Below, one piece after another: positions 18,701 to 29,306 of a stretch of 64,000 nucleotides of DNA; the first letter of the stretch is position 1; every line of letters starts with the position of its first letter. Source of the DNA: Aliivibrio sifiae (GTDB lineage: Bacteria > Pseudomonadota > Gammaproteobacteria > Enterobacterales > Vibrionaceae); contig NZ_MSCP01000001.1 in the NCBI RefSeq assembly GCF_002954715.1, positions 1,877,416 to 1,941,415 on the forward strand. Direction: 5' to 3'. The notes under the pieces are model-generated. The model saw nothing but the letters and a program-made list of their open reading frames with translations, was not told the origin of the DNA and ran no database searches. A program made the position numbers and the translations under genes.

Positions 18701-19822
18701 TTACCTTGCTATTTTTGCTGTAATTCGAATGTCCTTACCGACCATTCGAACATCTGTAATGTCTAGTTCAATAGCCTCAGACATTGCGGTTAATCCGACA
18801 ATGTTTAATAAACTACGTCCATCAGCGCCCATTAATTTAGGCGCTAAATAAATGATTAATTCATCGACTAAATTGGCTTCTATCATACTCGCAGCTAAAG
18901 TCGCACCAGCCTCCACCCAAATATGATTAACATTGTATTCTTGAGCTACCTTATCAATAGCTTCTGATAAAATCAGCTTACCCTCATCACAAACGTTACA
19001 ATGTAAATGATCTTTTTGAGACTCAATTGAATGGGTAAAGTGAGAAGAAATGGTTACGACGTCACTGCCTACCTTAAATAATTTAAGCCCAGAAGTAAGT
19101 TGATGTTGGCGATCTAAAATAATGCGTAATGGCTGTCTTAGTTTTTTTTCTGGGTAGTTTTTTTGAATTGATAATGGTAGATCATCCCAACGAATATTGA
19201 GAGAAGCGTTATCTTCTATTACCGTTTTTGCTGTTGATAAAACAGCACCAGATAAAGCACGATAACGCTGAACATCTTGTCTCGCTTCTTTAGAAGTAAT
19301 CCATTGGCTTTCACCATTTTTTAATGCGGTTTTACCATCAAGACTGGCTGCCATCTTTAATTGAACAAACGGTTTTCCGGTTTCCATTCGTTGTAAAAAT
19401 GAAGTATTCAAAGCACGGGCGTCAGCTTCAAGTAAACCTGATGCTGTTTCAATACCAGCAGCATTTAACATAGCTAAACCTCGACCTGCAACTTGAGGAT
19501 TAGGATCAACCATGGCACAAATAACCTTAGCGACACCTGCTTTTATTAAGCCTTCAGCACAAGGTGGAGTTCTACCATAATGGGAGCATGGTTCTAAGGT
19601 TACATAGGCAGTTGCACCTCTTGCATTTTCACCAGCTTGACGCAATGCATGAACTTCCGCATGTGGTTCGCCAGCTTTTAAATGCGCTCCCTCTCCAATA
19701 ATCTGCCCATTTTTAACCAATACACAACCTACATTTGGATTAGGTGCTGTAGTGAAAATGCCTTGCTTTGCCAATAATATGGCTTTTTGCATCATTTGGT
19801 GATCTTGGGAGCTAAATTTCAT
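18701..19822 (-). CDS. ribD: Bifunctional diaminohydroxyphosphoribosylaminopyrimidine deaminase / uracil reductase
   Basis: Second and third steps of riboflavin synthesis. Residues about 1-145 are a zinc deaminase with HAEVHAL and the TLEPCSHYGRTPPC motif (one histidine and two cysteines for zinc). Residues about 150-373 are an NADPH-dependent reductase with MAASLDGK and VEAGATLAASMIEANLVDELI. The 373-residue length is typical. It starts one base after the nrdR stop and runs into ribE; no FMN riboswitch is visible upstream. Confidence 0.95.
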   Translation of the reverse strand: MKFSSQDHQMMQKAILLAKQGIFTTAPNPNVGCVLVKNGQIIGEGAHLKAGEPHAEVHALRQAGENARGATAYVTLEPCSHYGRTPPCAEGLIKAGVAKVICAMVDPNPQVAGRGLAMLNAAGIETASGLLEADARALNTSFLQRMETGKPFVQLKMAASLDGKTALKNGESQWITSKEARQDVQRYRALSGAVLSTAKTVIEDNASLNIRWDDLPLSIQKNYPEKKLRQPLRIILDRQHQLTSGLKLFKVGSDVVTISSHFTHSIESQKDHLHCNVCDEGKLILSEAIDKVAQEYNVNHIWVEAGATLAASMIEANLVDELIIYLAPKLMGADGRSLLNIVGLTAMSEAIELDITDVRMVGKDIRITAKIAR

Positions 19823-19823
19823 G

Positions 19824-20273
19824 TTATTTCTCTAATTTTGCGATTTCTTCACCGAATTCTTTAATGTCTTCAAAGCTACGATATACCGAAGCAAAACGAA
19901 TATAAGCAACTTTGTCTAATTCTTTTAATTGGTCCATAACTAGGTTTCCAATCATATCAGAAGGTACTTCTCGCTCACCTGTAGCTCGCAGTTGTGATTT
20001 AATCGTATTCAACGCCAATTCGACTAAATCTGCACTAACAGGGCGTTTTTCTAATGAACGGTACAAACCACCAGAAAGCTTATCTTCATTAAATGGTTCA
20101 CGATTACCATTCGACTTAATTACTTTTGGCATTACTAATTCGGCTGATTCAAATGTAGTAAATCGCTCATTACACGCCAAACATTGTCGACGACGACGAA
20201 CTTGATGACCATCAGAAACCAATCGAGAATCGATAACTTTTGTGTCGGTTGCACTACAAAATGGACAATGCAT
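19824..20273 (-). CDS. nrdR: Transcriptional repressor NrdR
   Basis: Zinc-ribbon, ATP-cone repressor of ribonucleotide reductase genes that senses ATP and dATP. The 149 residues have the zinc cysteines in MHCPFC (C3, C6) and [12 protein letters not shown] (about C31, C34). The ATP-cone from residue 49 starts [18 protein letters not shown]. It is the first gene of the minus-strand nrdR-rib block, as in many gammaproteobacteria. No NrdR box was searched for systematically. Confidence 0.96.
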   Translation of the reverse strand: MHCPFCSATDTKVIDSRLVSDGHQVRRRRQCLACNERFTTFESAELVMPKVIKSNGNREPFNEDKLSGGLYRSLEKRPVSADLVELALNTIKSQLRATGEREVPSDMIGNLVMDQLKELDKVAYIRFASVYRSFEDIKEFGEEIAKLEK

Positions 20274-20442
20274 TCTTGCCTCCTATTATTTTTTATTTAG
20301 TGTACAAGAAAAGCGGAACCGTGCCTACTTTCAAGCGAAAGAAGAGCAAGGCTGCACATAAGAGCAATTTACAGTTATTAATTAAAGTATCAATTAATTC
20401 CGCCGATAAATATGCATATCCCTATAAATTTAAAGGTTATCT

Positions 20443-22431
20443 ATGACGTTATCTGTTTTTAAAAGTATTAAGCTCCGCTTGTTAATCATATCACTACTGC
20501 CAACATTGATTATCTCAGTCTTCCTTATTCAACTTTTAATACAAGAAAATAAAAACGTTTATAACGCAAATTATTCTCTTGAAGCAGTTTCTCTTTTTAA
20601 CGCTTTAGATAACGTGGCACACAATTTCGCAGTCGAGCGCGGACTAACTGCTGGATTTGTTGCTTCAAAAGGACAATCAGGCAAAGATAAATTAATACAA
20701 CAACGTAAAAAATCAGATCTTGCAGAGAGAAACCTACGCAATTTTAATGCGGTGTATTTAGATAAAAATATGGTTAGCACCTTGTTATCAGATATCTCCT
20801 CACAACTAAATAATAAACCATCAATTAGAACTCAAGTGGACAATTTGCAAATCACCACTTCTCCTTTTGTTTATTATTCAACGCTTAACCAACTTTCACT
20901 TGACTCTATTTCTGTCATTATTGGTAACATCAACTCTCAAGATTTACGTAGCGAAATGCTCGGTCTCTCTGCTTTATTACAAGTAAAAGAAGAAGCCGGA
21001 AAAGTAAGAGGTGCGCTAAATGGAGCGTTTGCTGGAAAAAAATCAAGCTTAGATAAATACGCCGATATTAATAATTATCTCACAACCGAATCTCTCGCTA
21101 TCCGCCAAGCAAACTCAGCACTATCTCCATTCTTTATCGAACAATTAAACTCAACCTCTCGTTCAGAAATTTGGCAGAAAGTATCTAATATTCAAAATGA
21201 TTACTTATCTCAAAAAAACAATTTAAGCGCATTAAACGGCCCAGCAGCTAGTGATTGGTTCTCACTAGCTACTCAACGCATCGGTTTAATCAAAACAATT
21301 ACTGATAACATATCTAAAAAATTAAATACCGCGGCTAATAGCACGATGAATGATGCAAAATTCATTCGTAATATTTATATTGCTATCGCACTGCTACTTA
21401 TTTTACCTATTACAATTATGAGCCTTATAACAACACGCTCAATTAGTAAGCGAATGACAACATTCAGCCTTCGTATCAATGAGATCTCTGCAACCAAAGA
21501 TTTAACGCTCATCTTAGATGATAATGGAGAGAATGAATTCGATGACATTGCAAAAGACATTAACTCTTTAATTGAAAGTATTTCATTACCTTTACGTGCT
21601 GCTCATACTGTTGCTTCAAAAACTCAGAACGAACTTAATTCATTAAGTCACCACTTAAAACAAGCAACTCAATCAAGCCAAACAACTCTGACTCATTGTG
21701 ACAGTATTGCAACTGCAATGACTGAAATGGCACAGACCAGTTCTGAGATTGCAGGAGTGACTAATAGTGCTCATGAAACAACGACTCAAGCAACAAGCAA
21801 TGCAAGTGAATGTAGAAATCACACACAAACAACGACAACGATTGTAAATGATTTACATCACAGCATTATCAATACCCATGAGCATGTAGAGACTCTTGAA
21901 AAACAAACATTAAATGTTTCTGAGATTTTAGATACCATTACTTCAGTTTCTGAACAGACTAATTTATTAGCGTTAAACGCAGCTATTGAAGCAGCTCGCG
22001 CAGGAGAGCAAGGTCGAGGTTTTGCTGTTGTTGCTGATGAGGTAAGAAAGCTTGCTCAACGTAGCCAAGAGGCCACAAGTGATATTCGCCACCTATTAGA
22101 TTCTATTGGTACGAGTGCAAAACAAGCTTTTGAACTAATGGAAAAAAGCAAAGATCTCAGTAATAAAACTCAAGACAACGTTAATTATTCATCAACGTTC
22201 ATTGATTCATTGCACTCTGCGGTTACTGAAATCGACAGTTTCAATACCAGTATTTCAGCGGCTACATTAGAGCAATCTGAAACCGCAAACTCTGTAAATG
22301 CTGACATTGATGATTTGGCCTCATTAGCAAATGGCACCAATGAGCTTATTCATCATCTTGAAAATGAAATGATGAATATCGAACAAACAATGTCCGAGTT
22401 AACAATTCAAATCAATACTATTAAGGTCTAA
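20443..22431 (+). CDS. Methyl-accepting chemotaxis protein with a nitrate/nitrite-sensing (NIT) type periplasmic domain
   Basis: Chemoreceptor of 662 residues. Helix 1 (about 10-30), a large helical periplasmic domain (about 40-300), helix 2 (about 305-328), a HAMP-like region, and a cytoplasmic signalling domain with the hairpin core [20 protein letters not shown] and [17 protein letters not shown]. The periplasmic segment contains [17 protein letters not shown] and later [15 protein letters not shown], the two arginine-containing helices typical of NIT domains, which in known proteins bind nitrate or nitrite; the ligand here is inferred. No CheR-tethering pentapeptide ends the protein. A single gene with a lipoprotein gene 83 bases downstream. 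Confidence 0.88.
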   Translation: MTLSVFKSIKLRLLIISLLPTLIISVFLIQLLIQENKNVYNANYSLEAVSLFNALDNVAHNFAVERGLTAGFVASKGQSGKDKLIQQRKKSDLAERNLRNFNAVYLDKNMVSTLLSDISSQLNNKPSIRTQVDNLQITTSPFVYYSTLNQLSLDSISVIIGNINSQDLRSEMLGLSALLQVKEEAGKVRGALNGAFAGKKSSLDKYADINNYLTTESLAIRQANSALSPFFIEQLNSTSRSEIWQKVSNIQNDYLSQKNNLSALNGPAASDWFSLATQRIGLIKTITDNISKKLNTAANSTMNDAKFIRNIYIAIALLLILPITIMSLITTRSISKRMTTFSLRINEISATKDLTLILDDNGENEFDDIAKDINSLIESISLPLRAAHTVASKTQNELNSLSHHLKQATQSSQTTLTHCDSIATAMTEMAQTSSEIAGVTNSAHETTTQATSNASECRNHTQTTTTIVNDLHHSIINTHEHVETLEKQTLNVSEILDTITSVSEQTNLLALNAAIEAARAGEQGRGFAVVADEVRKLAQRSQEATSDIRHLLDSIGTSAKQAFELMEKSKDLSNKTQDNVNYSSTFIDSLHSAVTEIDSFNTSISAATLEQSETANSVNADIDDLASLANGTNELIHHLENEMMNIEQTMSELTIQINTIKV

Positions 22432-22514
22432 ACTGATTTATCTGGCATAAACTCGCAATCCAGAGAGTTACAAGATATATTTAAAAGATAATTTAGCTTA
22501 AAGGAATAATCAAA

Positions 22515-22841
22515 ATGAAAAAGATCAGTCTAGCGTGTGTTTTTGCACTTGTTTTAGCCGGTTGTAGCAGCGCTCCAAAGCAGCAAGATAACTATCAAGA
22601 TGCGTCTTTTGAGCTATGTAATACAGAAGTAAAAGTGTATTCAGTAAGTGATGATGGCCGTGTTCGTATCGTATGTAGCGATGGCTCTAAGTTCCAACTG
22701 AACAATGAAAAGACATTAGACATCATGCGCGATATTAATGTGGATTACTGTACTGGTGAAGGTCTAGGCAAATTTAATGAAACAAGCCGTTACTACACTT
22801 TCCAATGTAAATCTGGCGCGTTAATTAATATTAACAAGTAA
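22515..22841 (+). CDS. Small predicted lipoprotein
   Basis: A 108-residue protein with a lipoprotein signal peptide; the lipobox LAGC places the acylated cysteine at about residue 17 with Ser-Ser after it, favouring outer-membrane sorting. The mature part has four further cysteines (ELCNTEV, RIVCSDG, DYCTGEG, FQCKSG), probably two disulfides, in a beta-rich fold. I do not recognise the family. An AAGGAAT ribosome-binding site precedes the ATG. A strong terminator follows. Confidence 0.8.
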   Translation: MKKISLACVFALVLAGCSSAPKQQDNYQDASFELCNTEVKVYSVSDDGRVRIVCSDGSKFQLNNEKTLDIMRDINVDYCTGEGLGKFNETSRYYTFQCKSGALININK

Positions 22842-22885
22842 TACCCAATTTAATCAGTTTCTATTTTATTAAATAGCTGACAATA

Positions 22886-22920
22886 AAAAGCCCCGAACCT
22901 CGATGGTTCGGGGCTTTTTT
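22886..22920. terminator. Strong bidirectional terminator
   Basis: AAAAAGCCCCGAACC and GGTTCGGGGCTTTTTT form a 15-bp stem around a TCGAT loop, with A and T runs at the two ends. It separates the lipoprotein gene from the convergent acfD-like gene. Confidence 0.95.
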
Positions 22921-22931
22921 AGTACTACATA

Positions 22932-25900
22932 TTAATTAGGCAGTGAATTGATAGTTAATGGATTCTTCGTAGGCTTTCTCAGATTTAATTCAACAAGCTT
23001 ACTTAAACCAGCAGAGCTAATACCACCAGAATACACTTTAGTACCATCGGCATTAGTCACTGAAGTTTCTCCCACATTCCATGTTTGGAAAAACTCACCT
23101 AAATCATAACCAGATACATAAGAGCCACATACCATCATTAAGTCGCTAGCACTTAGCCCTGTGTCACCAGAACTACAGTAATTGATGCCCTCATCACCTT
23201 GTTGATCACCACGAGCCTTACGGTGCATCAACTTAATCATATTCCAACCTTGATCTTGATTATAAATAGTAGGTTTAGTGTCACCGTCAGCATACCAATC
23301 ATCAATATTGAAATGACTTTCAGCCCAGATTTTCAATTGACCAAACATAACCAAACGAAGACCTGCATCGCCATGACTCCAAGCATGGTATTTTCCTTCG
23401 GAAAAGTTATCTGAAGCATTCAACCAATAAGGTGCTTTTTGAATATCACTCCTAATACGGTCCATTTCTGGTTTGTCATTACGACCTTCTAGCTCTTGCA
23501 TATATAACGCTAAAATATTATTGGTTACCTCAGTACTCCCCGGAACTGAGAATGGTGCAGAAGCAAGATTATGACCGACTTCATGCCAGACCAACCAATC
23601 ATCAATTGCATTTGTTGGCGGTGTCGTTGCCTTCACGTTAAATGAACTACTCATCACAGGATAACCAGAATGAGCAGCGCCAATCGAAATCTGTACATCA
23701 TTCACAAAACGATGGCGGAACTCTTTTAGCTCTGGATAAGTAAAGCGACGATGTTTACCATCTGCATTCTCTTCATCACGACCGTAAAAATCACTTGCGG
23801 CATCAGCAAAGCGATTCATATTTTTACTAAATTCATTTAGATCAGCTGTCTTAACATTATTAAGAGCGGTAGTGTAAATAAATGATCCTGTATCAATTTC
23901 TGCAATTGGAGCTGTTGAAGAATCAGGTGTATTTACCCATTCACCAAGGTTATTAGCAGGATCTTTTTTCCACCATGCCGCTTTTTCAACGCCATCTAAA
24001 TTAAATTCAGCGACTGTTGAAGCGCCACTTAATGCCTCTGTAGGTTTAATATAAATTAAACCGCCGTAAGGCACTTTGAATGTTGTTTTAGCACCATTAT
24101 GAACAAAACTCATCTGCATTCTAGGAGGACGATTTAAACTTGTCTCATGTTGTGGCTTACCCGTTAAATCATCCGCCATCATAACGGTAATCATTGCAGC
24201 CACACCATCACGAACCGTCACCTCACTTAATTGAGGAGCCCATAAACCCGTTGATTGGTTATTTCCTGCTGAATAACTTACCGCCTTGCCTGCTGTTTCG
24301 ATATTAGCAACTTCAGATGCTGTAGCGCCAACAGTTCGGCCTGGGTACTTAGTCGTATCAACCGTTATTTCATGATCCCAGAAAGATCGACCTAACATAA
24401 TGCGAGTTAACGGTTTTTCCATGTAGTTTAATGGATAGCTAGGATTCATTTGTCCTGCTAATTCACCTTCACCATGAATCATACCATTTGCAATTAATGT
24501 CGCTTTTAGATCAACTGGACACGCAGCTTCTGGAACATCAGTCTGATGTTGATTATCTGTATAACAATTTAAGAAGTTAACCGCAGTTTTAAACCCTAAT
24601 TCATCTTGAACATTAGGATCATAAGCGTATGGGTTATCATTCCACATCCAAATTGAAAGATTATCGTACGTCTGATTTAGCTCAACGGTAGATAAACGAG
24701 CACCCTGCTTACCTTTAGTGCGGTAATACATTTCATGCTCCATTAGGGCATTGAAGTTATCGCCAAGGTTTGCAGCTTTAACCATGCTTTCTACAACATC
24801 TTGGTTCATTTGATAACGATCGAAATCCGCACGCCAATATGCGCCACGAACTTGTATACCATCACCCTGACGAGTTTCTATACAGTTAAACTCATACTCA
24901 TAAGAATGAGTACATAAAGGCGTTCCTTCAAATGCTTCTTGTAATTCAGATATAGCTGCAGCTCTCTCTTCATTATTCTTAACGAAAATACGAGCAAACT
25001 TAGTCTCCATTACAGGATTGCCATCTTTGTCTAATAAAGGATCACCTTTATCATCACGTTTGATAATTTCATACGTTGGAATTTCAAACTTGATCTTAGT
25101 TTCATCTTTAGTCCATTCTACCGAACCATCTTGATTTACTGTATAAGGTTGTTGTCCATCCACATCTTGGAAACGCTCAAGAACCACCATCTCATATTGG
25201 CTCTTCACATGAAGGTTTGGAGATGGCGCTTGGCAGTAATATGACGAACCACAAAATGCTTGTGATGTTGGGGTAACGTTACTTCCTCCCAATGAAACAC
25301 CAGCTGAATCAGCTAAACGTCCGATTGGTTCAGGGTTAGTCACCTTATCAATTGCATCCATAAATAAAACACTACCACCTTCATTAATGTAAGTAATTAA
25401 AGCAGTAATATCATCTTGGCTTAAATTTGGGTTGTCTAAGTCAGCGATAAAGCGATGGCTCATGCCGTCACCTTGAGGCTTAGGTGGATATGCCTGAAGA
25501 ATTAATAATGGCGTTTCACTTGCTGATAAACGTCCAGGAAATCCGTCCTTAGTTAACATTTCAACAGATGAAAAACCAAAAGATGGATTTACAAAGAAGT
25601 CATATTCTGTACCGTGTGATGTTCCAGCTTTAAGTAGTGTTGCTTTACTAATATTTGTAGCAACATTAATACCCTTTATCGAATTACCCCCATTTAACCA
25701 AGTAAATAGATTAGAGAAAAAAATCCCCATACTTCCTTGATCATTACGCGCATCATTTAATAAATAAAATGATGATGTACATTTTTTTGAATTACTATCA
25801 ATTCGTAAAAGATCACTAGCCCAGTAATTATCTGGGCATGAAATAATGCTTGGGTACATGCTATTACCCATAAATACCACTTTACCAGAACCAATTTCGC

Positions 25901-27443
25901 CAGCGGTGACAAAAGGAAAACCAAAAGTAGCGTTGTCTTTTGAAACTAGTGGGATCGGAGGCATCTCAATAGTTGAGTGATTAGCAATATAAGGACGACC
26001 TTCACGAGTCCATGCTTGCAGCTCTCCAAACGGAATATCTTTGTTGATGTCCGCACGAGGCATCATAATAGGAAATGCTCGGTTAGATAAATTTAATGCT
26101 CTCATTCCTCGTGTATAGCCAGTTGCACCATAAAAGCTGCCGTTATCATTGAAGACATGGAAGCTAGTTACCCCATTAAATATTTTAGTTAGAGAATCGG
26201 TTACATAAGTGCCATTATCTAGTGAAAATACATGTGGGGTATCTAAAGAATAAAATGAGACTGGTTGTTGTAACTCGGCATCAATAGCAGCAGTTAACCC
26301 ATTTTGGAATTGTGAATCAAATTCATTAGGTAATAAAAACTCTGTTCCTTCAATTTTCCCACCATTGGGTAAACTTAAATTAATCAGTTCGTTGATTACA
26401 TTTGGGTAAAGAGAAAACGTCTCTTGAACTTTATCAGAGATAAGCAGCCCATAATTGTTATTCTCTGCGTATCGTGTAATTAACGATTGAATATTCGTTT
26501 TTACTACCGCATTGTCGCTAACATCTGTGATCTTATAACTAACTTGGTTACCAGCTACGCTGCCAAATTCAAAGGTATCAATACCAAAGGTAAGTTTGTC
26601 GCCCCACAAGTATTCGAATTCACCATTTTCGTCCGTAATACCTACCGCATTAGCAGAGAAGAAATTAACTCCAGCTAATGGTGTACCTGTACTATCCGTT
26701 AACTGGCTCTTAGTTAATACTTTCGCTTCAGCACTTGGTTTATAGGCATAGCTATCTTCTGCACTAGCAGAAACAAAATCACTATTTAAATCATTACTTG
26801 TACCAGGTGTTACTTCAGGAACAATTTCAGCATCAACGTGTGAACTAGGTGCTTTACCTACTTCATCAGTCGCTTCTTCTTCTTTTGATGCAATAAAAGC
26901 ATCAACCGCAATTTGGTCTGCTAAGTTTTCATCCGTATAAATGTCTTGAATATCAAGCGAATCTATTTTGTTTAAACAAATTTCATCTTGCCCGCATGTC
27001 GAGATAGATTGTAAAACAACCGTGGCATTTATACCTTTACTATCTTCTAGGTCAAAAGAAGCTAGAAGTGTCGCATTACTTACATTGATTGCTTTATCAC
27101 TAGGGAATGGAGCATTGAAACTACCTAATTCAACGCCGCCGAAAAAGCAGCTAAATGCTTGCCCTTGTTTAACGCTGAATGTTCCAGTGTCTATATCTAA
27201 CCCATTACCGTTACATTCAACATCACCTGTAATTGCTTTTCCAGATGCGACTAACGTTCCAGTATAAGTAACTGGCGGAATAATATCCGTAGGAGGGATT
27301 GGCTCTGGTTCCGGTGGAATAATATCTGTCGGCGGAATAGTTTCAGGTTTAGTCGACGTTCCCCCACTAACCTCTATATTTTCTTGGTTACAACCAGCAA
27401 GCAACATTGATATCAACGATGCTAATAATAATTTCTTACTCAT
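22932..27443 (-). CDS. acfD: AcfD/SslE-like M60-family metalloprotease lipoprotein
   Basis: A 1503-residue secreted or surface lipoprotein resembling V. cholerae accessory colonisation factor AcfD and E. coli SslE/YghJ, a mucin-degrading type II secretion substrate. The signal peptide ends in LLAGC, with acylated C18. A proline-rich linker (36-57) contains two copies of IPPTDIIPP 13 residues apart. The long middle region includes segments such as EKPLTRIMLGRSFWDHEI. The C-terminal peptidase M60 domain carries HEVGH at 1287-1291, the zinc-binding and catalytic motif. Several cysteine pairs suggest disulfides. The gene stands alone. A role in host mucus interaction is inferred from the family. 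Confidence 0.9.
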   Translation of the reverse strand: MSKKLLLASLISMLLAGCNQENIEVSGGTSTKPETIPPTDIIPPEPEPIPPTDIIPPVTYTGTLVASGKAITGDVECNGNGLDIDTGTFSVKQGQAFSCFFGGVELGSFNAPFPSDKAINVSNATLLASFDLEDSKGINATVVLQSISTCGQDEICLNKIDSLDIQDIYTDENLADQIAVDAFIASKEEEATDEVGKAPSSHVDAEIVPEVTPGTSNDLNSDFVSASAEDSYAYKPSAEAKVLTKSQLTDSTGTPLAGVNFFSANAVGITDENGEFEYLWGDKLTFGIDTFEFGSVAGNQVSYKITDVSDNAVVKTNIQSLITRYAENNNYGLLISDKVQETFSLYPNVINELINLSLPNGGKIEGTEFLLPNEFDSQFQNGLTAAIDAELQQPVSFYSLDTPHVFSLDNGTYVTDSLTKIFNGVTSFHVFNDNGSFYGATGYTRGMRALNLSNRAFPIMMPRADINKDIPFGELQAWTREGRPYIANHSTIEMPPIPLVSKDNATFGFPFVTAGEIGSGKVVFMGNSMYPSIISCPDNYWASDLLRIDSNSKKCTSSFYLLNDARNDQGSMGIFFSNLFTWLNGGNSIKGINVATNISKATLLKAGTSHGTEYDFFVNPSFGFSSVEMLTKDGFPGRLSASETPLLILQAYPPKPQGDGMSHRFIADLDNPNLSQDDITALITYINEGGSVLFMDAIDKVTNPEPIGRLADSAGVSLGGSNVTPTSQAFCGSSYYCQAPSPNLHVKSQYEMVVLERFQDVDGQQPYTVNQDGSVEWTKDETKIKFEIPTYEIIKRDDKGDPLLDKDGNPVMETKFARIFVKNNEERAAAISELQEAFEGTPLCTHSYEYEFNCIETRQGDGIQVRGAYWRADFDRYQMNQDVVESMVKAANLGDNFNALMEHEMYYRTKGKQGARLSTVELNQTYDNLSIWMWNDNPYAYDPNVQDELGFKTAVNFLNCYTDNQHQTDVPEAACPVDLKATLIANGMIHGEGELAGQMNPSYPLNYMEKPLTRIMLGRSFWDHEITVDTTKYPGRTVGATASEVANIETAGKAVSYSAGNNQSTGLWAPQLSEVTVRDGVAAMITVMMADDLTGKPQHETSLNRPPRMQMSFVHNGAKTTFKVPYGGLIYIKPTEALSGASTVAEFNLDGVEKAAWWKKDPANNLGEWVNTPDSSTAPIAEIDTGSFIYTTALNNVKTADLNEFSKNMNRFADAASDFYGRDEENADGKHRRFTYPELKEFRHRFVNDVQISIGAAHSGYPVMSSSFNVKATTPPTNAIDDWLVWHEVGHNLASAPFSVPGSTEVTNNILALYMQELEGRNDKPEMDRIRSDIQKAPYWLNASDNFSEGKYHAWSHGDAGLRLVMFGQLKIWAESHFNIDDWYADGDTKPTIYNQDQGWNMIKLMHRKARGDQQGDEGINYCSSGDTGLSASDLMMVCGSYVSGYDLGEFFQTWNVGETSVTNADGTKVYSGGISSAGLSKLVELNLRKPTKNPLTINSLPN
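27273..27338 (-). repeat. Tandem proline-rich repeat in the acfD linker
   Basis: Two copies of a 13-residue unit starting IPPTDIIPP (39-base period) lie just after the lipid anchor. The DNA copies are similar but not identical. Confidence 0.75.
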
Positions 27444-27670
27444 AATTCAACCTTTTAGAAGTGCTGAAACTAAACGTTCAGTTCACTAAGATCGAAACAT
27501 ACCATATTTATTTTCGTTAATTCTCAAAAATAATACAGAAATAGAATAAGAATCATGAAAGCGAATTAAGTTTACATTTAATTCATGAATAATATGAAGT
27601 TAACTTCCACTGTGTGTATAAATTACTCAGAATAACCAATGCATTATTAATAACTTACTCAATTTCAGGC

Positions 27671-27698
27671 AAAAAAAAGCCAGCCTTACGAGGCTGAC
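27671..27698 (-). terminator. Rho-independent terminator of glyA
   Basis: On the minus strand GTCAGCC pairs with GGCTGGC (one G-U pair) over a six-base loop and is followed by eight T. It lies about 30 bases after the glyA stop. Confidence 0.85.
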
Positions 27699-27727
27699 CT
27701 TCTTAATACTTAAAGCAGATTTAGAGA

Positions 27728-28978
27728 TTAAGCGTATACAGGTAGACGCTTACAAATTTCTAGTACTTTTGCTTTTGTTGCTTCGATAACAGATTCATCA
27801 CCCATGTTGTCTAGAATGTCACACATCCAACCAGCAAGGTTCTTCGCATCTTCCTCAGAGAAACCACGACGAGTAATTGAAGGAGAGCCAACACGGATAC
27901 CAGAAGTAACAAACGGGCTACGTGGATCGTTTGGTACCGAGTTCTTGTTAACCGTAATGTTAGCAGAACCTAATGCTGCATCTGCTTCTTTACCTGTGAT
28001 GTCTTTGTCGATTAAATCAACTAGGAACAGGTGGTTCTCAGTAGAACCAGAAACGATGTTGTAACCACGAGCAAGAAACTCTGCAACCATCGCTTTTGCA
28101 TTAGCAACAACGCGCTCTTGGTATTCTTTAAATTCTGGCTCTAGTGCTTCTTTAAATGCAACCGCTTTACCAGCGATAACGTGCATTAGAGGGCCACCTT
28201 GACCACCAGGGAATACAGCTGAATTTAGTTTCTTGTAAAGATCTTCGCCTTCGTTAGAAAGGATAAGACCACCACGAGGACCAGCAAGTGTCTTATGAGT
28301 TGTTGTTGTTACTACGTGAGCGTGTGGTACTGGGTTAGGGTAAACACCAGCAGCAATAAGACCCGCTACGTGAGCCATATCAACGAAGAAGTAAGCGCCA
28401 ACTTTATCTGCGATTTGACGCATACGAGCCCAGTCACATACTTGAGAGTAAGCAGAGAAACCACCGATAATCATCTTAGGTTTATGTTCTACTGCTAGTG
28501 CTTCCATTTCTTCATAGTCAATTTGACCAGTTTCATCAATACCGTAAGGAATGATGTTATAAAGCTTACCAGAGAAGTTTACTGGAGAACCGTGAGTTAA
28601 GTGGCCACCGTGAGCAAGGCTCATACCTAACACGGTATCGCCAGCGTTTAGTAATGCCATGTAAACTGCGTTGTTCGCTTGAGAACCAGAATGTGGCTGT
28701 ACGTTTGCGTATTCAGCACCAAACAGTTCACATGCACGGTTAATAGCCAGTGTTTCTACTTTATCAACGAACTCACAGCCGCCGTAGTAACGCTTACCAG
28801 GGTAACCTTCTGCATATTTGTTTGTTAGTTGTGAACCTTGAGCTTCCATCACTCGTGGGCTAGTGTAGTTTTCAGAAGCAATCAGCTCGATATGCTCTTC
28901 TTGACGTACTGTCTCTTCCTGGATTGCTGCAAACAAGTCTGCATCGTAATCTGCAATGTTCATATCACGCTTAAGCAT
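27728..28978 (-). CDS. glyA: Serine hydroxymethyltransferase
   Basis: Pyridoxal-phosphate enzyme interconverting serine and glycine and charging tetrahydrofolate with a one-carbon unit. From the ATG at 28978 ([12 protein letters not shown]) the protein has 416 residues, close to the E. coli length, and AGGAGAT precedes this start; the frame is open to 29032 but those codons are not family-like. The PLP lysine is K229 in [14 protein letters not shown], and SENYTSPRV and the D-x-AH motif (DMAHVAG) are intact. A PurR-type operator lies about 50 bases upstream, matching known purine control of glyA. Confidence 0.97.
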   Translation of the reverse strand: MLKRDMNIADYDADLFAAIQEETVRQEEHIELIASENYTSPRVMEAQGSQLTNKYAEGYPGKRYYGGCEFVDKVETLAINRACELFGAEYANVQPHSGSQANNAVYMALLNAGDTVLGMSLAHGGHLTHGSPVNFSGKLYNIIPYGIDETGQIDYEEMEALAVEHKPKMIIGGFSAYSQVCDWARMRQIADKVGAYFFVDMAHVAGLIAAGVYPNPVPHAHVVTTTTHKTLAGPRGGLILSNEGEDLYKKLNSAVFPGGQGGPLMHVIAGKAVAFKEALEPEFKEYQERVVANAKAMVAEFLARGYNIVSGSTENHLFLVDLIDKDITGKEADAALGSANITVNKNSVPNDPRSPFVTSGIRVGSPSITRRGFSEEDAKNLAGWMCDILDNMGDESVIEATKAKVLEICKRLPVYA

Positions 28979-29306
28979 CTGTATCTCCTGACTCAGATAA
29001 ATATAAAACCCAAAAATAGCCCAGCGACGCAAACGATTACGTCACTAGTCTTAACTGCAACGTATTCTACATAATTTGATCTGGATCAGATACCCTAAAT
29101 AGTACTTTTCTTTGTTATTTCTGTTGAGGATTACTCATTATCAACATGAATGAGACTCAAGAAGTGTCAATATTTGGCTTTACACTATGTAAAGGGTTTA
29201 CTACAAAATCAGGGGCGTATTTATACATCAACAATTGCATTAATTGAAAATCACACTATTCTTGCGGGCATTATTTTGTTGGTATTAGTAAATAGATTTA
29301 ATTGTT
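28979..29306. promoter_or_regulatory. Intergenic region between divergent glyA and the YitT-like gene
   Basis: About 330 bases holding the glyA leader and promoter on the minus side and the promoter of the YitT-like gene on the plus side. The only site I can name is the PurR-like box. A 60-codon open frame at 29150-29332 overlaps the next gene and has no support. Confidence 0.6.
29027..29042 (-). promoter_or_regulatory. PurR-type operator upstream of glyA
   Basis: ACGCAAACGATTACGT matches the E. coli PurR consensus ACGCAAACGTTTGCGT at 14 of 16 positions. It lies 49-64 bases before the glyA start, where a repressor would block transcription when purines are plentiful. Confidence 0.75.

Noticed and set aside
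20240..20446. 68-codon plus-strand frame between nrdR and the chemoreceptor
   Set aside because: It begins inside nrdR on the opposite strand and ends on the chemoreceptor start; composition is not coding-like.
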